Part shown: in pieces, positions 1-6,959 of the stretch
Layout of the letters: every line of letters begins with the position of its first letter
How positions within the stretch are numbered: the stretch's first letter is position 1
Assembly (NCBI GenBank): GCA_964602485.1
Contig: CAZRQU010000002.1
Coordinates: forward strand, 1-64,000
Length of the DNA: 64,000 nt
Reading direction: 5' to 3'
Source of the DNA: WJLG01 sp964602485
GTDB taxonomy: Bacteria; Patescibacteriota; Patescibacteriia; Patescibacteriales; WJLG01
Position numbers and translations under genes: made by a program
The notes under the pieces: generated by a model
Told to the model about the DNA's origin: nothing
Seen by the model: the letters and a program-made list of their open reading frames with translations, nothing else
The model's database searches: none

Positions 1-1
1 A

Positions 2-133
2 ATAAGATATGATCTATTGTTAAGAGAGTTAAAATTATATAAGAGATTCAACTGGGTTTCTGACTACGCTTATGGTATAATTAAAGAAGATATGGAGAAT
101 TTAATAAATAACTTAATTCGTTTTTTAAAATAA
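2..133 (+). CDS. C-terminal fragment of an unrecognised protein (partial at window edge)
   Basis: An open frame runs from base 2 to a TAA at 131-133 and gives the last 43 residues of a protein. It is rich in Leu, Lys, Asn and Tyr and ends in an amphipathic helix-like stretch (ENLINNLIRFLK). It ends 27 bases before the next start on the same strand, so the two could share a transcript. I do not recognise the family. Given the DGR-type protein that follows, it could be the tail of an accessory or reverse-transcriptase gene, but that is only a guess from position. The codon use and upstream continuation cannot be judged here. Confidence 0.4.
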   Translation: MRYDLLLRELKLYKRFNWVSDYAYGIIKEDMENLINNLIRFLK

Positions 134-160
134 TAATAACCAAATATAGGAGATTTTATC

Positions 161-730
161 ATGAAGGTTGAAACATCAGAATTGCAGAAGTTTTTTAAGG
201 TAATGGAAGAAAAAAATCTTTCGATCACCGAAGCTATTACTCTGATACAGGGCAAAAGTGAATCCGTTGAAACCAAAACCACAGAGTTTGATCTGTCAGT
301 TGACTATTCCCGCACTGTACAGGAAAAGATCAGTGCCGGCAAATACAGTTGGGCAAACAACGATATCACGGAAAAACATTTTCCTTTGCCAACCGAACTT
401 AACGGCAAGCAGGTATCTGTATCAACCAAATTGTTCCATTTCAACCGTTCAATTAGCAGTAAAGATGCTACCCGCGAAATGGACAAAGTTGGTTATCGTC
501 CCGCCACTCTGGCTGAATTACTCACTCTAGGTGAAGTTCATCCCGAACTGCAAAAGGAATTTCCTATTGTAGCTCTCGGCTCTATCTGGCGTCATGCCGA
601 TAATTATTGCTTTGTGCCTATCCTCTTTTTTGATGGCCACAAGCGTAATCTTGATCTGCTTTGGTTTGGCCGTAATTGGACTGACTTTTACCGTTTCTTG
701 GGCGTCCGCAAGCAGCCCTTGGACTCTTAG
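161..730 (+). CDS. C-type-lectin-like protein resembling DGR target (variable) proteins
   Basis: A 189-residue protein with a GGAG ribosome site about 9 bases before its ATG and its own terminator downstream. The first ~45 residues are helical and charged. The middle (VDYSRTV, GKYSWANNDIT) and the end (IVALGSIW, then VPILFF, LLWF, NW and RFLGVRK) match, from memory, a protein type common in Patescibacteria that ends in a C-type lectin/FGE-like fold. There is no signal peptide or membrane segment. Residues between VALGSIW and RFLGVRK look hypervariable, and 11 codons in 644-691 at putative variable positions all end in C or T, as expected if they derive from AAY codons of a template repeat. 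No template repeat or reverse transcriptase is visible in the window. The ligand is unknown. Confidence 0.6.
   Translation: MKVETSELQKFFKVMEEKNLSITEAITLIQGKSESVETKTTEFDLSVDYSRTVQEKISAGKYSWANNDITEKHFPLPTELNGKQVSVSTKLFHFNRSISSKDATREMDKVGYRPATLAELLTLGEVHPELQKEFPIVALGSIWRHADNYCFVPILFFDGHKRNLDLLWFGRNWTDFYRFLGVRKQPLDS
588..712 (+). other. Candidate DGR variable region at the 3' end of the lectin-like gene
   Basis: This segment encodes the stretch between GSIW and RFLGVRK. Candidate adenine-mutagenised codons are cgt644, aat647, gat653, ctt659, ggc668, cgt671, aat674, act680, gac683, ttt686 and tac689. All have a pyrimidine third base, while the framework codons tgg, ttg and aag between them do not. 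The segment ends 18 bases before the stop, and a short GGAC/GTCC hairpin follows at 754-766, a place where DGRs often carry their homing signal. The call rests on this pattern alone, without the template repeat. Confidence 0.45.
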
Positions 731-794
731 TCTCTTGGCATTTTTGGACACTTGGACGCTTTGTCCTTGGTAACCTCAATCCGTCAAAACTTTA

Positions 795-837
795 AATCCC
801 GTTTCTCATGTAGATCGGGATTTTTTCTTTGTCTAAA
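795..837 (+). terminator. Rho-independent terminator after the lectin-like gene
   Basis: Stem AATCCCG (795-801) pairs with CGGGATT (826-832) and is followed by a T run. Confidence 0.75.
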
Positions 838-1050
838 TTATGTTAAGATAATTATGGAAATTGGGCGAATCAGCCTGCTAGTAGGGTCAGGCATTGTATT
901 TCAACATTTTAAAATTAAGGTATAAAATAATATAATTAATAAGTGTGACGAATCTGGCTATTGGCAGCAATGTATCGAATGTGGAAAAGTTGGTCCTGGC
1001 CCTGGTAGTTTTCGTGAAATGGCCAGTGAATAATTTAACTGAATAACATC

Positions 1051-1086
1051 AAGGCGGAGGAGAGTAATGCTCAACTCCGCTTTTTA
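1051..1086 (+). terminator. Terminator-like hairpin upstream of pyk
   Basis: GCGGAG (1054-1059) pairs with CTCCGC (1075-1080) and is followed by TTTTT. There is no intact gene directly before it, which suggests that a gene has decayed in this interval. Confidence 0.65.
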
Positions 1087-1153
1087 ATTTCCTTGTTAGT
1101 AAATATATTTATAGGTATAATAAATTATAGAATTATTAAATAATTATAATAAA

Positions 1154-2179
1154 ATGATCAAAACAAAGATAATAGCGACTATCGGGCCAAGTTCGGAATC
1201 GGAAAAACAAATGAGAGCCATGGCCAAGGCCGGGGTGAGCATGTTCAGAATGAACTTCTCTCATGCTACTTTTGAGCAATACAAAAAAGTGAAAGGGATC
1301 GTTGATAAATTAAAGAAGTCCGGTTTGGATGTTTCTATAATGCAGGATCTACAAGGACCAAGGATCAGGGTGGGTGACCTGGGTGAAGAAGGGGTGAAGA
1401 TGCACAAAGATGAAGTATTTATTTTTTCTTATGCTTCCAAGAGCTCCAAGTTGCCAAAGGGGGTGATCCCAATAGACGATAAACAGCTTTATAAAGATCT
1501 AAAAAAGGGCGACCCTTTGTATCTTTGTAATGGAGAGATAGAGTTGGAGGTTAGCAAAGTGGAAGAACAGGAAATATATGCAACTGTTCTTAATGGCGGG
1601 CATTTAACTTCCAGAAAAGCTATAAACATACCAAGGACAAATTTAAAAAGGGGTAGTTTAACAAGAGCAGATCTTAAAAATTTGGAGTTTGCTTTAAAAG
1701 AGGGGGTCGATTATGTGGCCTTATCCTTCGTGCAGTCAGCTAAAGATGTTGAAAAATTAAGGAAGAAGATAGGAGATGATAAAGTTAGGATAATATCAAA
1801 GATAGAAAGAGCCATCGCTTTGGAAAACATCGATCAAATAATAATGGCCTCCGACGCTGTTATGATCGCTCGCGGGGATCTGGGGATAGAAACTCCGGTC
1901 GAGAATCTTCCGATAATCCAAAAGAATATAGTTCGCCATGCTCACTGGCATCAAACACCGGCCATCATAGCCACTCAAGTCCTGACATCCATGATAGATA
2001 ATCCTCATCCAACCAGAGCCGAGGTTAGTGATATATCAAATGCTGTCTTTGATGGAGCTGACGCGATAATGGTCTCTGACGAAACATCCATCGGCTCTTA
2101 TGCTCTAGATACCATAAGAGTGCTGAAAAAGGCTATAAAGAAGACCGAAAACTATATTAGCCAAAACAACTTCTTCTAA
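1154..2179 (+). CDS. pyk: Pyruvate kinase lacking the C-terminal domain
   Basis: Pyruvate kinase transfers phosphate from phosphoenolpyruvate to ADP in the last step of glycolysis. The 341 residues cover the catalytic barrel (A) and the inserted B domain: KIIATIGPSS at the N-terminus, MNFSHAT, QDLQGPRIR, the active-site lysine block IISKIE (about 213-218), ARGDLG, ATQVLTSM and PTRAEVSDISNAVFDGADAIM. Ordinary bacterial enzymes have about 470 residues or more; here the frame ends where the allosteric C-terminal domain would begin. The stop is clean, with no remnant of the missing domain downstream. The ATG at 1154 has no ribosome site, only AT-rich leader. The gene stands alone. Confidence 0.93.
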   Translation: MIKTKIIATIGPSSESEKQMRAMAKAGVSMFRMNFSHATFEQYKKVKGIVDKLKKSGLDVSIMQDLQGPRIRVGDLGEEGVKMHKDEVFIFSYASKSSKLPKGVIPIDDKQLYKDLKKGDPLYLCNGEIELEVSKVEEQEIYATVLNGGHLTSRKAINIPRTNLKRGSLTRADLKNLEFALKEGVDYVALSFVQSAKDVEKLRKKIGDDKVRIISKIERAIALENIDQIIMASDAVMIARGDLGIETPVENLPIIQKNIVRHAHWHQTPAIIATQVLTSMIDNPHPTRAEVSDISNAVFDGADAIMVSDETSIGSYALDTIRVLKKAIKKTENYISQNNFF

Positions 2180-2274
2180 TATTCTTTATTAAAAGGTCAT
2201 TAGATTGATTTTTTTGTATTTCCGTGCTAATTTTACGCATTAGTTCTTTTTTTAAAACAAACAAAGGAGGAGTT

Positions 2275-2883
2275 ATGTCTATCAAGGCAGTTAAGCAGAA
2301 GCAAGCAACCTTTTTCATTGCTGTTGTTCTTTTGTTTTCTTTGGGTTTGAATCTTTTTTTTATTTTCAAAGACAATTCTGAAGATCTCAAGGAGAATATC
2401 GAAGAAGGCAGGTCTGCCTGGGCCATTCGAGAGGAAACGAAAAGAAGAGTAGTTGTATTTGCGGAATATTTTGTCGGCATTGAATATGTCCAAAATAGGG
2501 TTGGTTCAAAGTTCGCCAACTCTTCCGGCTTTGACAAAGATGTTGGAATTATCTTTCCGCTTCCTGAAGTTGGTCTCTATGAGTGTAATGTCAATAATTT
2601 GAACGGCACTTCAAAGACTCTGTACGCAGCTTTTTCCGGTTACTTTTACAAAGACTTAAAGGATTGGCCGATATGGGAAGATACTTCTTTGGTAATTTAT
2701 GATCCTGAGGGGCGAATTTTTCAGCTCAAAGAAAAGAATGTCGATCCAATAACCAGAGGGGTGGCGCTTTTAACAGAGATGGAATTCGCTAGATGGATCG
2801 AGTTCGGCCTAGAGAAAAGCAAGGCTCGCTCAAAGGCCTTGGCTTACAAAAGACACTTGCTTAAAAAACTTGGTAAAAGTTAA
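2275..2883 (+). CDS. Membrane-anchored hypothetical protein
   Basis: A 202-residue protein. The ATG at 2275 is chosen over an in-frame GTG at 2224 because AAAGGAGG lies directly before it. Residues 10-32 form a single hydrophobic segment, after which the protein is mixed and probably extracytoplasmic, with one Cys and several aromatic residues. A basic C-terminal tail (KARSKALAYKRHLLKKLGKS) follows. I do not recognise a family. It sits alone between pyk and a terminator at 2911-2939. Its strong ribosome site and low ATA content set it apart from neighbours such as typA. Confidence 0.7.
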   Translation: MSIKAVKQKQATFFIAVVLLFSLGLNLFFIFKDNSEDLKENIEEGRSAWAIREETKRRVVVFAEYFVGIEYVQNRVGSKFANSSGFDKDVGIIFPLPEVGLYECNVNNLNGTSKTLYAAFSGYFYKDLKDWPIWEDTSLVIYDPEGRIFQLKEKNVDPITRGVALLTEMEFARWIEFGLEKSKARSKALAYKRHLLKKLGKS

Positions 2884-2910
2884 AGTAAGTGATCTTCCTT
2901 TGATATTTAT

Positions 2911-2939
2911 AAGCGATCCGCTTCCCGGGTCGCTTTTTA
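2911..2939 (+). terminator. Rho-independent terminator
   Basis: AAGCGA (2911-2916) pairs with TCGCTT (2930-2935), with inner pairing around CCG/CGG, followed by T5. It ends the 2275-2883 unit. Confidence 0.8.
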
Positions 2940-2948
2940 AATGGTAGA

Positions 2949-3069
2949 GGGCGGTTATGCCCGATATTCTTCTTTATCGGTTGCTTTTTTTATGAATATG
3001 TGTTTTAATTAGATAAATAATAAAACACACCCGAAGAAAGCCTCGCTTTGAGGAGCGGGGTCTTTTTTT
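2949..3069 (+). promoter_or_regulatory. typA leader region with tandem hairpins and a terminator just before the start
   Basis: Three hairpins follow one another: GGGC/GCCC (2949-2963), CCGATA/TATCGG (2961-2980, with a T run from 2985) and a strong one at 3037-3069 (AAAG-CCTCGCT with AGCGGGG-TCTTT, then T7). The last ends 12 bases before the typA ATG. As no gene lies between 2940 and 3037, these are leader elements or leftover terminators. Confidence 0.5.
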
Positions 3070-3081
3070 CTTCAAAACAAT

Positions 3082-4878
3082 ATGGATATAAGAAATATAG
3101 CCATCATTGCTCACGTTGATCATGGGAAAACCACTTTGACAGACGCTATGATGAGACAAACGAATACAGCTGGCGATGATGTGAGCATGGATTCGGACAC
3201 TTTGGAAAAAGAAAGAGGTATAACAATATATTCAAAGAACACATCTTTGGTCTATAAAGACACGAAAATAAATATCGTCGATACTCCGGGCCACGCTGAC
3301 TTTAGTTCTGAAGTCGAGCGTATTTTGCGTTCTATAGACTCTGTCCTTTTATTGGTAGACGCTCAAGAAGGACCAATGCCACAGACCAAGTTCGTTTTGA
3401 AAAAGTCTTTGGAATTGGGGTTGAAGCCAATAGTGGTCATAAACAAGATAGATAAACCGGCAGCCAGACCGGAGGAAGTCCATGATATGATACTTGAGTT
3501 GTTCATGGATCTGGGAGCCAGTGATGAGCAGTTGGACTTCGAGACTATCTATGCGATATCCAAAGATGGGATAGCTAAAAAAGAGCTTGAAGATGACAGC
3601 CGGAACTTGTCTCCGCTTTTGGACCTGATATTGGACAAGGTGGAGCCGGCCTCTTCGGAGGCAAATAGCGCCAAGCCTTTAAGAATGCAACCTTTCAATT
3701 TGGCTTATGATGATTTTGTCGGCAGGATGGCCATCGGCAGGATATATGAAGGTAAAATAGCCAAGGGAATGAGCGTAACCATAAAAAAGAGCGCTGAAGG
3801 ATCAAGAACAGGCAAGGTAACCAAACTTTTCACCTTTAATGGTCTTAACAGGGAAGAGGTGAATGAGGCGCGGGCCGGTGATATAGTGATGGTTGCCGGA
3901 TTGCCGAATATATTCATCGGTGAAACGGTGTGTGAAACACCTGAACAAGAGATATTGCCGGCTATAAGCGTTGACGAACCAACCATATCTTTGGATGTTA
4001 TGGTGAATAATTCTCCTTTTGCCGGAAGGGAAGGAAAACATGTGACAGGCAGTAAATTAAAAGAAAGGTTGGAAAAAGAATTGGAGGTGAATGTCGGACT
4101 TAAGATAGATTTCAATGCCGAGAGCAGCAACTGCAAGGTTTATGGCAGAGGAGAGTTGCATATTGCCATATTGTTGGAGAATATGCGTAGAGAGGATTTT
4201 GAGCTTCAAGTCTCGCAGCCGAAAGTGATAATCAAAGAAGAAGAGGGGAAGAAGTTGGAGCCTTACGAAGAGGTGATAGTTGATGTGCCGACTGATATGT
4301 CCGGTTCGGTCATTGAGAAGCTTTCCAAACGAAAAGGGAGAATGACCGATATGAAAGCCAACGAGGGGCATCAGCGTTTAGTGTTCGAGGTTCCGACTAG
4401 AGGACTCTTGGGATATCGAAGTGAATTCGTTGTTGATACTCGCGGGGAAGGGATCTTGACCAGTCGAGTTGTTGGTTTTAAGGAATATGCCGGCGATATA
4501 GCTAAAAGCGATCTGGGATCTATGGTTTCCATGGAAACGGGAAAAGCCTTGGCTTATGCTCTTTGGAATCTGGAGGATAGAGGCAGGATATACATCCATC
4601 CGAACACTGAGGTTTATAGCGGTATGGTAATAGGGGATGTTTCCAAAGGCGGAGATATGTGGGTCAATCCGATAAAAGGTAAAAAGTTAACCAATGTCAG
4701 AGCTTCGGGTTCTGATGATTCGATAACCTTGACCCCGCCTACGGAAGTCACTTTGGAAAGAGGGCTTGAGATAATCAAGGAGGATGAGTATTTGGAAATA
4801 ACACCAAAGAGCGTGCGCTTGAGAAAGGAATTCCTTTCTCAGACCGAGAAGGCCAAAAGGGCCAAGGGCTTGATGTGA
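3082..4878 (+). CDS. typA: Ribosome-associated GTPase TypA/BipA
   Basis: TypA is a translational GTPase of the EF-G family that binds the 70S ribosome and supports 50S assembly and growth under stress. At 598 residues it has the usual length. The GTPase motifs are all present: AHVDHGKTT (residues 10-18), RGITI, DTPGHADF, NKIDKP and a SKDG G5 loop. Domains 2, 3 and 5 and the family C-terminal domain follow (RGLLGYRSEF, GTGKALAYAL-like VSMETGKALAYAL, IYIHPNTEVYSGM, SVRLRKEFL). The ATG at 3082 lacks a ribosome site. A terminator-like hairpin sits immediately upstream, so expression may be attenuated. It stops at TGA, which shows that TGA is a stop codon here. Confidence 0.96.
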   Translation: MDIRNIAIIAHVDHGKTTLTDAMMRQTNTAGDDVSMDSDTLEKERGITIYSKNTSLVYKDTKINIVDTPGHADFSSEVERILRSIDSVLLLVDAQEGPMPQTKFVLKKSLELGLKPIVVINKIDKPAARPEEVHDMILELFMDLGASDEQLDFETIYAISKDGIAKKELEDDSRNLSPLLDLILDKVEPASSEANSAKPLRMQPFNLAYDDFVGRMAIGRIYEGKIAKGMSVTIKKSAEGSRTGKVTKLFTFNGLNREEVNEARAGDIVMVAGLPNIFIGETVCETPEQEILPAISVDEPTISLDVMVNNSPFAGREGKHVTGSKLKERLEKELEVNVGLKIDFNAESSNCKVYGRGELHIAILLENMRREDFELQVSQPKVIIKEEEGKKLEPYEEVIVDVPTDMSGSVIEKLSKRKGRMTDMKANEGHQRLVFEVPTRGLLGYRSEFVVDTRGEGILTSRVVGFKEYAGDIAKSDLGSMVSMETGKALAYALWNLEDRGRIYIHPNTEVYSGMVIGDVSKGGDMWVNPIKGKKLTNVRASGSDDSITLTPPTEVTLERGLEIIKEDEYLEITPKSVRLRKEFLSQTEKAKRAKGLM

Positions 4879-4911
4879 GGCAAGGATGGTATTCTTGAAA
4901 TGCATTTATGG

Positions 4912-4920
4912 TGATATAAT
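4912..4920 (+). promoter_or_regulatory. Extended -10 promoter for the DUF2892-like gene
   Basis: TGATATAAT is a perfect extended -10 (TGnTATAAT). A weak TTGAAA at 4895-4900 lies slightly too close (14 bases). The start codon is 30 bases downstream. Confidence 0.6.
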
Positions 4921-4950
4921 AAGAGTGTAATAAATAGATCATCGATCTCT

Positions 4951-5157
4951 ATGGTAAAACCAAACGAAGGTAAGGCCGACAGAGCGATCCGCTTTATTGT
5001 CGGATCCGGTCTTGTTCTAGTCTCTTATTTGTATCTTTCCGGAATCGGACAAACGATACTCTATGTGATCGGCGGAATCTTTGTCTTCACCGCTATAACC
5101 GGTTTTTGCGGTTTATACAAGATATTGGGCATAAACACGAATAAAGAGCAAGAGTAG
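4951..5157 (+). CDS. DUF2892-type inner membrane protein
   Basis: A 68-residue protein with the pattern of the DUF2892 (YgaP membrane-domain) family: N-terminal NEGKADRAIRF, two hydrophobic helices (about 17-31 and 35-50), and the closing TGFCGLYKILGINT motif. The single Cys in FCGLY is the conserved one. In other bacteria the domain occurs alone or fused to rhodanese; here it is alone. It has its own extended -10 promoter and terminator (5183-5213). Its role is unknown. Confidence 0.85.
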   Translation: MVKPNEGKADRAIRFIVGSGLVLVSYLYLSGIGQTILYVIGGIFVFTAITGFCGLYKILGINTNKEQE

Positions 5158-5182
5158 GTCGGATATTTTGATCCAGCTCTTT

Positions 5183-5213
5183 AAAACGCCTCCGTAAAAG
5201 GAGTCGTTTTTTT
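5183..5213 (+). terminator. Rho-independent terminator
   Basis: AAAACG-CTCC pairs with GGAG-CGTTTT around a GTAAAA loop, followed by T7. Confidence 0.85.
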
Positions 5214-5275
5214 ATCCAATTCGTTATTTTCATAAAATAATGTATAATTAAATAAAGAAGAATAATTTTTTAATT

Positions 5276-5674
5276 ATGATGTTTCCTAAAGAGAAAACCA
5301 GCAAGGCTTATCATGAAATGGTCTTTTGGGTAGGCATAATCGCCACCTTATCTTACCGGATAATAGTGGTTCTTAATTTTTATAGCCAGTTTTGGGTCGA
5401 TATAGCTTGGAATATAGGAACTATCGGTTTTATCTGGTATTTTATCTATCGTTTCAGCATATCCTCTCGGAGAGCTCAAGCTATCAAGGATAAAAAACTC
5501 ATAGATAAGATAGAGAGCGGGAAGGCTCTCAGTTCCGAGGATCGCAAGACACTGTCTTTGATACTTAAAGGACTCAAGACCAGTAAGGCAAAAATAAACT
5601 ATGCCGTCATCTTCGCTTCTTCGGCCTTGGCTCTCCTTTATTCCATTATCATTAGATTCTTTGATCGAATTTGA
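5276..5674 (+). CDS. Hypothetical membrane protein with three predicted helices
   Basis: A 132-residue protein. Hydrophobic stretches lie at about residues 16-33, 43-60 and 108-127. A basic, charged cytoplasmic loop (SSRRAQAIKDKKLIDKIESG) lies between the second and third. A TATAAT at 5243-5248 lies about 30 bases before the ATG; there is no ribosome site. I do not recognise a family. It precedes another unknown envelope protein by 52 bases and could be co-transcribed with it. Confidence 0.6.
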   Translation: MMFPKEKTSKAYHEMVFWVGIIATLSYRIIVVLNFYSQFWVDIAWNIGTIGFIWYFIYRFSISSRRAQAIKDKKLIDKIESGKALSSEDRKTLSLILKGLKTSKAKINYAVIFASSALALLYSIIIRFFDRI

Positions 5675-5726
5675 CCAACCATCTAATTGATATAAAAAAT
5701 AAATATTAAGAATTAAAAAAGACTCT

Positions 5727-6425
5727 ATGAACAAAGGACTTGTGATCGCAGGAGTAAGTATATTGGCCTTGGCCGTACTAACCCCTGTAACGATGTCATT
5801 AAGTAAGATGTCACGGCCCGAATTCTTCGCTTGGAAGAAAGACAAAGATGCAAGAAAAAAAATGAAAGAAGATTGGGAAAAGGGCAAGGAAGATTACATT
5901 AATGGATCAAAGGAGAATTCCAAAGGAGGGACTTTAAGAGATTTTGTGAACGGCAAGCTGGGCAATAAGATAGTTTGTCACTCCTCTTATCCGGTAGGGG
6001 ATAGCGTTTTGAGTGTTAACACTTATATAGATGGTAAAAAGATACGTTTGGATTATTCCATGGACCCGCCCATAAACGGACAATCCGACCTCCATATGAT
6101 AACTAAGGATGAATATAGCTATGTATGGGGCAATAGTATCCTTGGACAGGCTTTTGATGGCGTTAAAATACCTCTTTCCGATGAAAGTAGCGAGATTCCA
6201 GAGGACCAAGGTATGGGTATGATAGATTATGATACTCAATTGCCTGATTGTAATAGCTGGGAAGTGGATGAGTCGCTTTTTGATATTCCTGAAGATCTGA
6301 ATCTCCAGGATATGAGTGCGATGATGCCGGGAGAAGACGGAGAGATGGATAACTGCGCTATGTGTTTTCAATTATCGGAACAAGGGCAGGTGGATCAATG
6401 TCTTACGACATTCGAATGTGAGTAA
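5727..6425 (+). CDS. Exported or membrane-anchored hypothetical protein
   Basis: A 232-residue protein beginning with a typical export segment (MNKGLVIAGVSILALAVLTPVTMSL) without a lipobox Cys, so it is probably anchored or signal-peptidase I processed. A lysine-rich helix (about 37-70) is followed by an acidic domain. The C-terminal 60 residues contain Cys in CAMCFQ and QCLTTFEC, which could form disulfides outside the cell. No family is recognised. It ends at a bidirectional terminator shared with the converging cold-shock gene. Confidence 0.6.
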   Translation: MNKGLVIAGVSILALAVLTPVTMSLSKMSRPEFFAWKKDKDARKKMKEDWEKGKEDYINGSKENSKGGTLRDFVNGKLGNKIVCHSSYPVGDSVLSVNTYIDGKKIRLDYSMDPPINGQSDLHMITKDEYSYVWGNSILGQAFDGVKIPLSDESSEIPEDQGMGMIDYDTQLPDCNSWEVDESLFDIPEDLNLQDMSAMMPGEDGEMDNCAMCFQLSEQGQVDQCLTTFECE

Positions 6426-6441
6426 AAGATAGATAAAGGAT

Positions 6442-6480
6442 AAAATAAAACGGCCTCCGGTGAAAGAGGCTGTTTTATTT
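6442..6480. terminator. Bidirectional terminator between converging genes
   Basis: AAAATAAAAC-GCCTC pairs with GAGGC-GTTTTATTT. A-rich and T-rich flanks on both sides suit the plus-strand gene at 5727 and the minus-strand cold-shock gene. Confidence 0.85.
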
Positions 6481-6500
6481 GAAGCTATATTGAAAAGTGT

Positions 6501-6698
6501 TTAAGCTTTTGCAATATTGACCGCGGCGGTTCCTTTCGGAGTCTCTTCGAGCTCGAAAGTAACCTCATCGCCTTCGCTCAACTGGTCGAAAGTCATTCCG
6601 TCCAGATTGCTGGCGTGGAAGAAGATGTCCTTATCGGAATCTTCCTGGGCGATGAAACCGAAATGCTTGTCAGTCAATTTTTTGATGGTTCCTTGCAT
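6501..6698 (-). CDS. Cold-shock domain protein (Csp family)
   Basis: A 65-residue single-domain protein of the CspA family, which binds single-stranded RNA and DNA. The start is set at MQGTIKKLTDKHFGFI, the usual family N-terminus; an upstream in-frame ATG at 6740 would add 14 residues foreign to the family. RNP1 is KHFGFI (about 10-15, more often KGFGFI) and RNP2 is DIFFHAS (about 26-32). The C-terminus VTFELEETPKGTAAVNI is typical. A promoter at 6821-6849 predicts a leader of more than 100 bases, a feature of csp messages elsewhere. Confidence 0.93.
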   Translation of the reverse strand: MQGTIKKLTDKHFGFIAQEDSDKDIFFHASNLDGMTFDQLSEGDEVTFELEETPKGTAAVNIAKA

Positions 6699-6820
6699 GA
6701 AATGTAAGTTTGATCTAATTAAGTGAGTATTGATCTGCAAGAACCGACTTTATCCTTGCTTCTTAATACTCTTTATTCTTCTTAAAAAAGAAAAATAGTC
6801 AGCCCTAGGCCAACTCTTAA

Positions 6821-6849
6821 AAGATAATATATAAATATTTTAGTGTCAA
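6821..6849 (-). promoter_or_regulatory. Promoter of the cold-shock gene
   Basis: Read on the minus strand: TTGACA (6844-6849), a 17-base spacer, then TATCTT (6821-6826). Transcription would begin near 6814, about 115 bases before the start codon. Confidence 0.65.
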
Positions 6850-6902
6850 TAGTTGATCGTGGATATTGTGGACTTTTAAAGATAAAAGTGGTATAAACAA
6901 AG

Positions 6903-6924
6903 AAAGGGTAAAGCCCTTTTTTGT
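6903..6924 (+). terminator. Small hairpin with T run upstream of the radical SAM gene
   Basis: AAAGGG (6903-6908) pairs with CCCTTT (6914-6919), followed by T's to 6922. It lies between a possible -10 (TATAAA, 6892-6897) and the ribosome site at 6946-6951. It may be a leader terminator or a remnant. Confidence 0.4.
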
Positions 6925-6959
6925 TCTTTTTAGATAAACTATCACAAAGGAGATATAGA

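Larger units (their letters stand above)
731..1153. other. Gene-free stretch between the lectin-like gene and pyk
   Basis: It holds two terminator-like hairpins (795-837 and 1051-1086), a small GCCTG/CAGGC hairpin near 869-892 containing the motif TAGGGTCAGGCATTG, and an open frame without a proper start (about 938-1033). That frame reads as a 31-residue peptide with a CIECGK motif and may be a decayed zinc-ribbon fragment. The last 70 bases are AT-only and probably hold the pyk promoter. No complete gene is evident. Confidence 0.5.

Noticed and set aside
4876..4878. TGA as a sense codon (Gracilibacteria-type code)
   Set aside because: typA and other genes end at TGA exactly at their expected C-termini, and no conserved gene contains an internal TGA.
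6699..6740. Longer N-terminus for the cold-shock protein
   Set aside because: The extra 14 residues are not found in this family and no ribosome site supports the upstream ATG.
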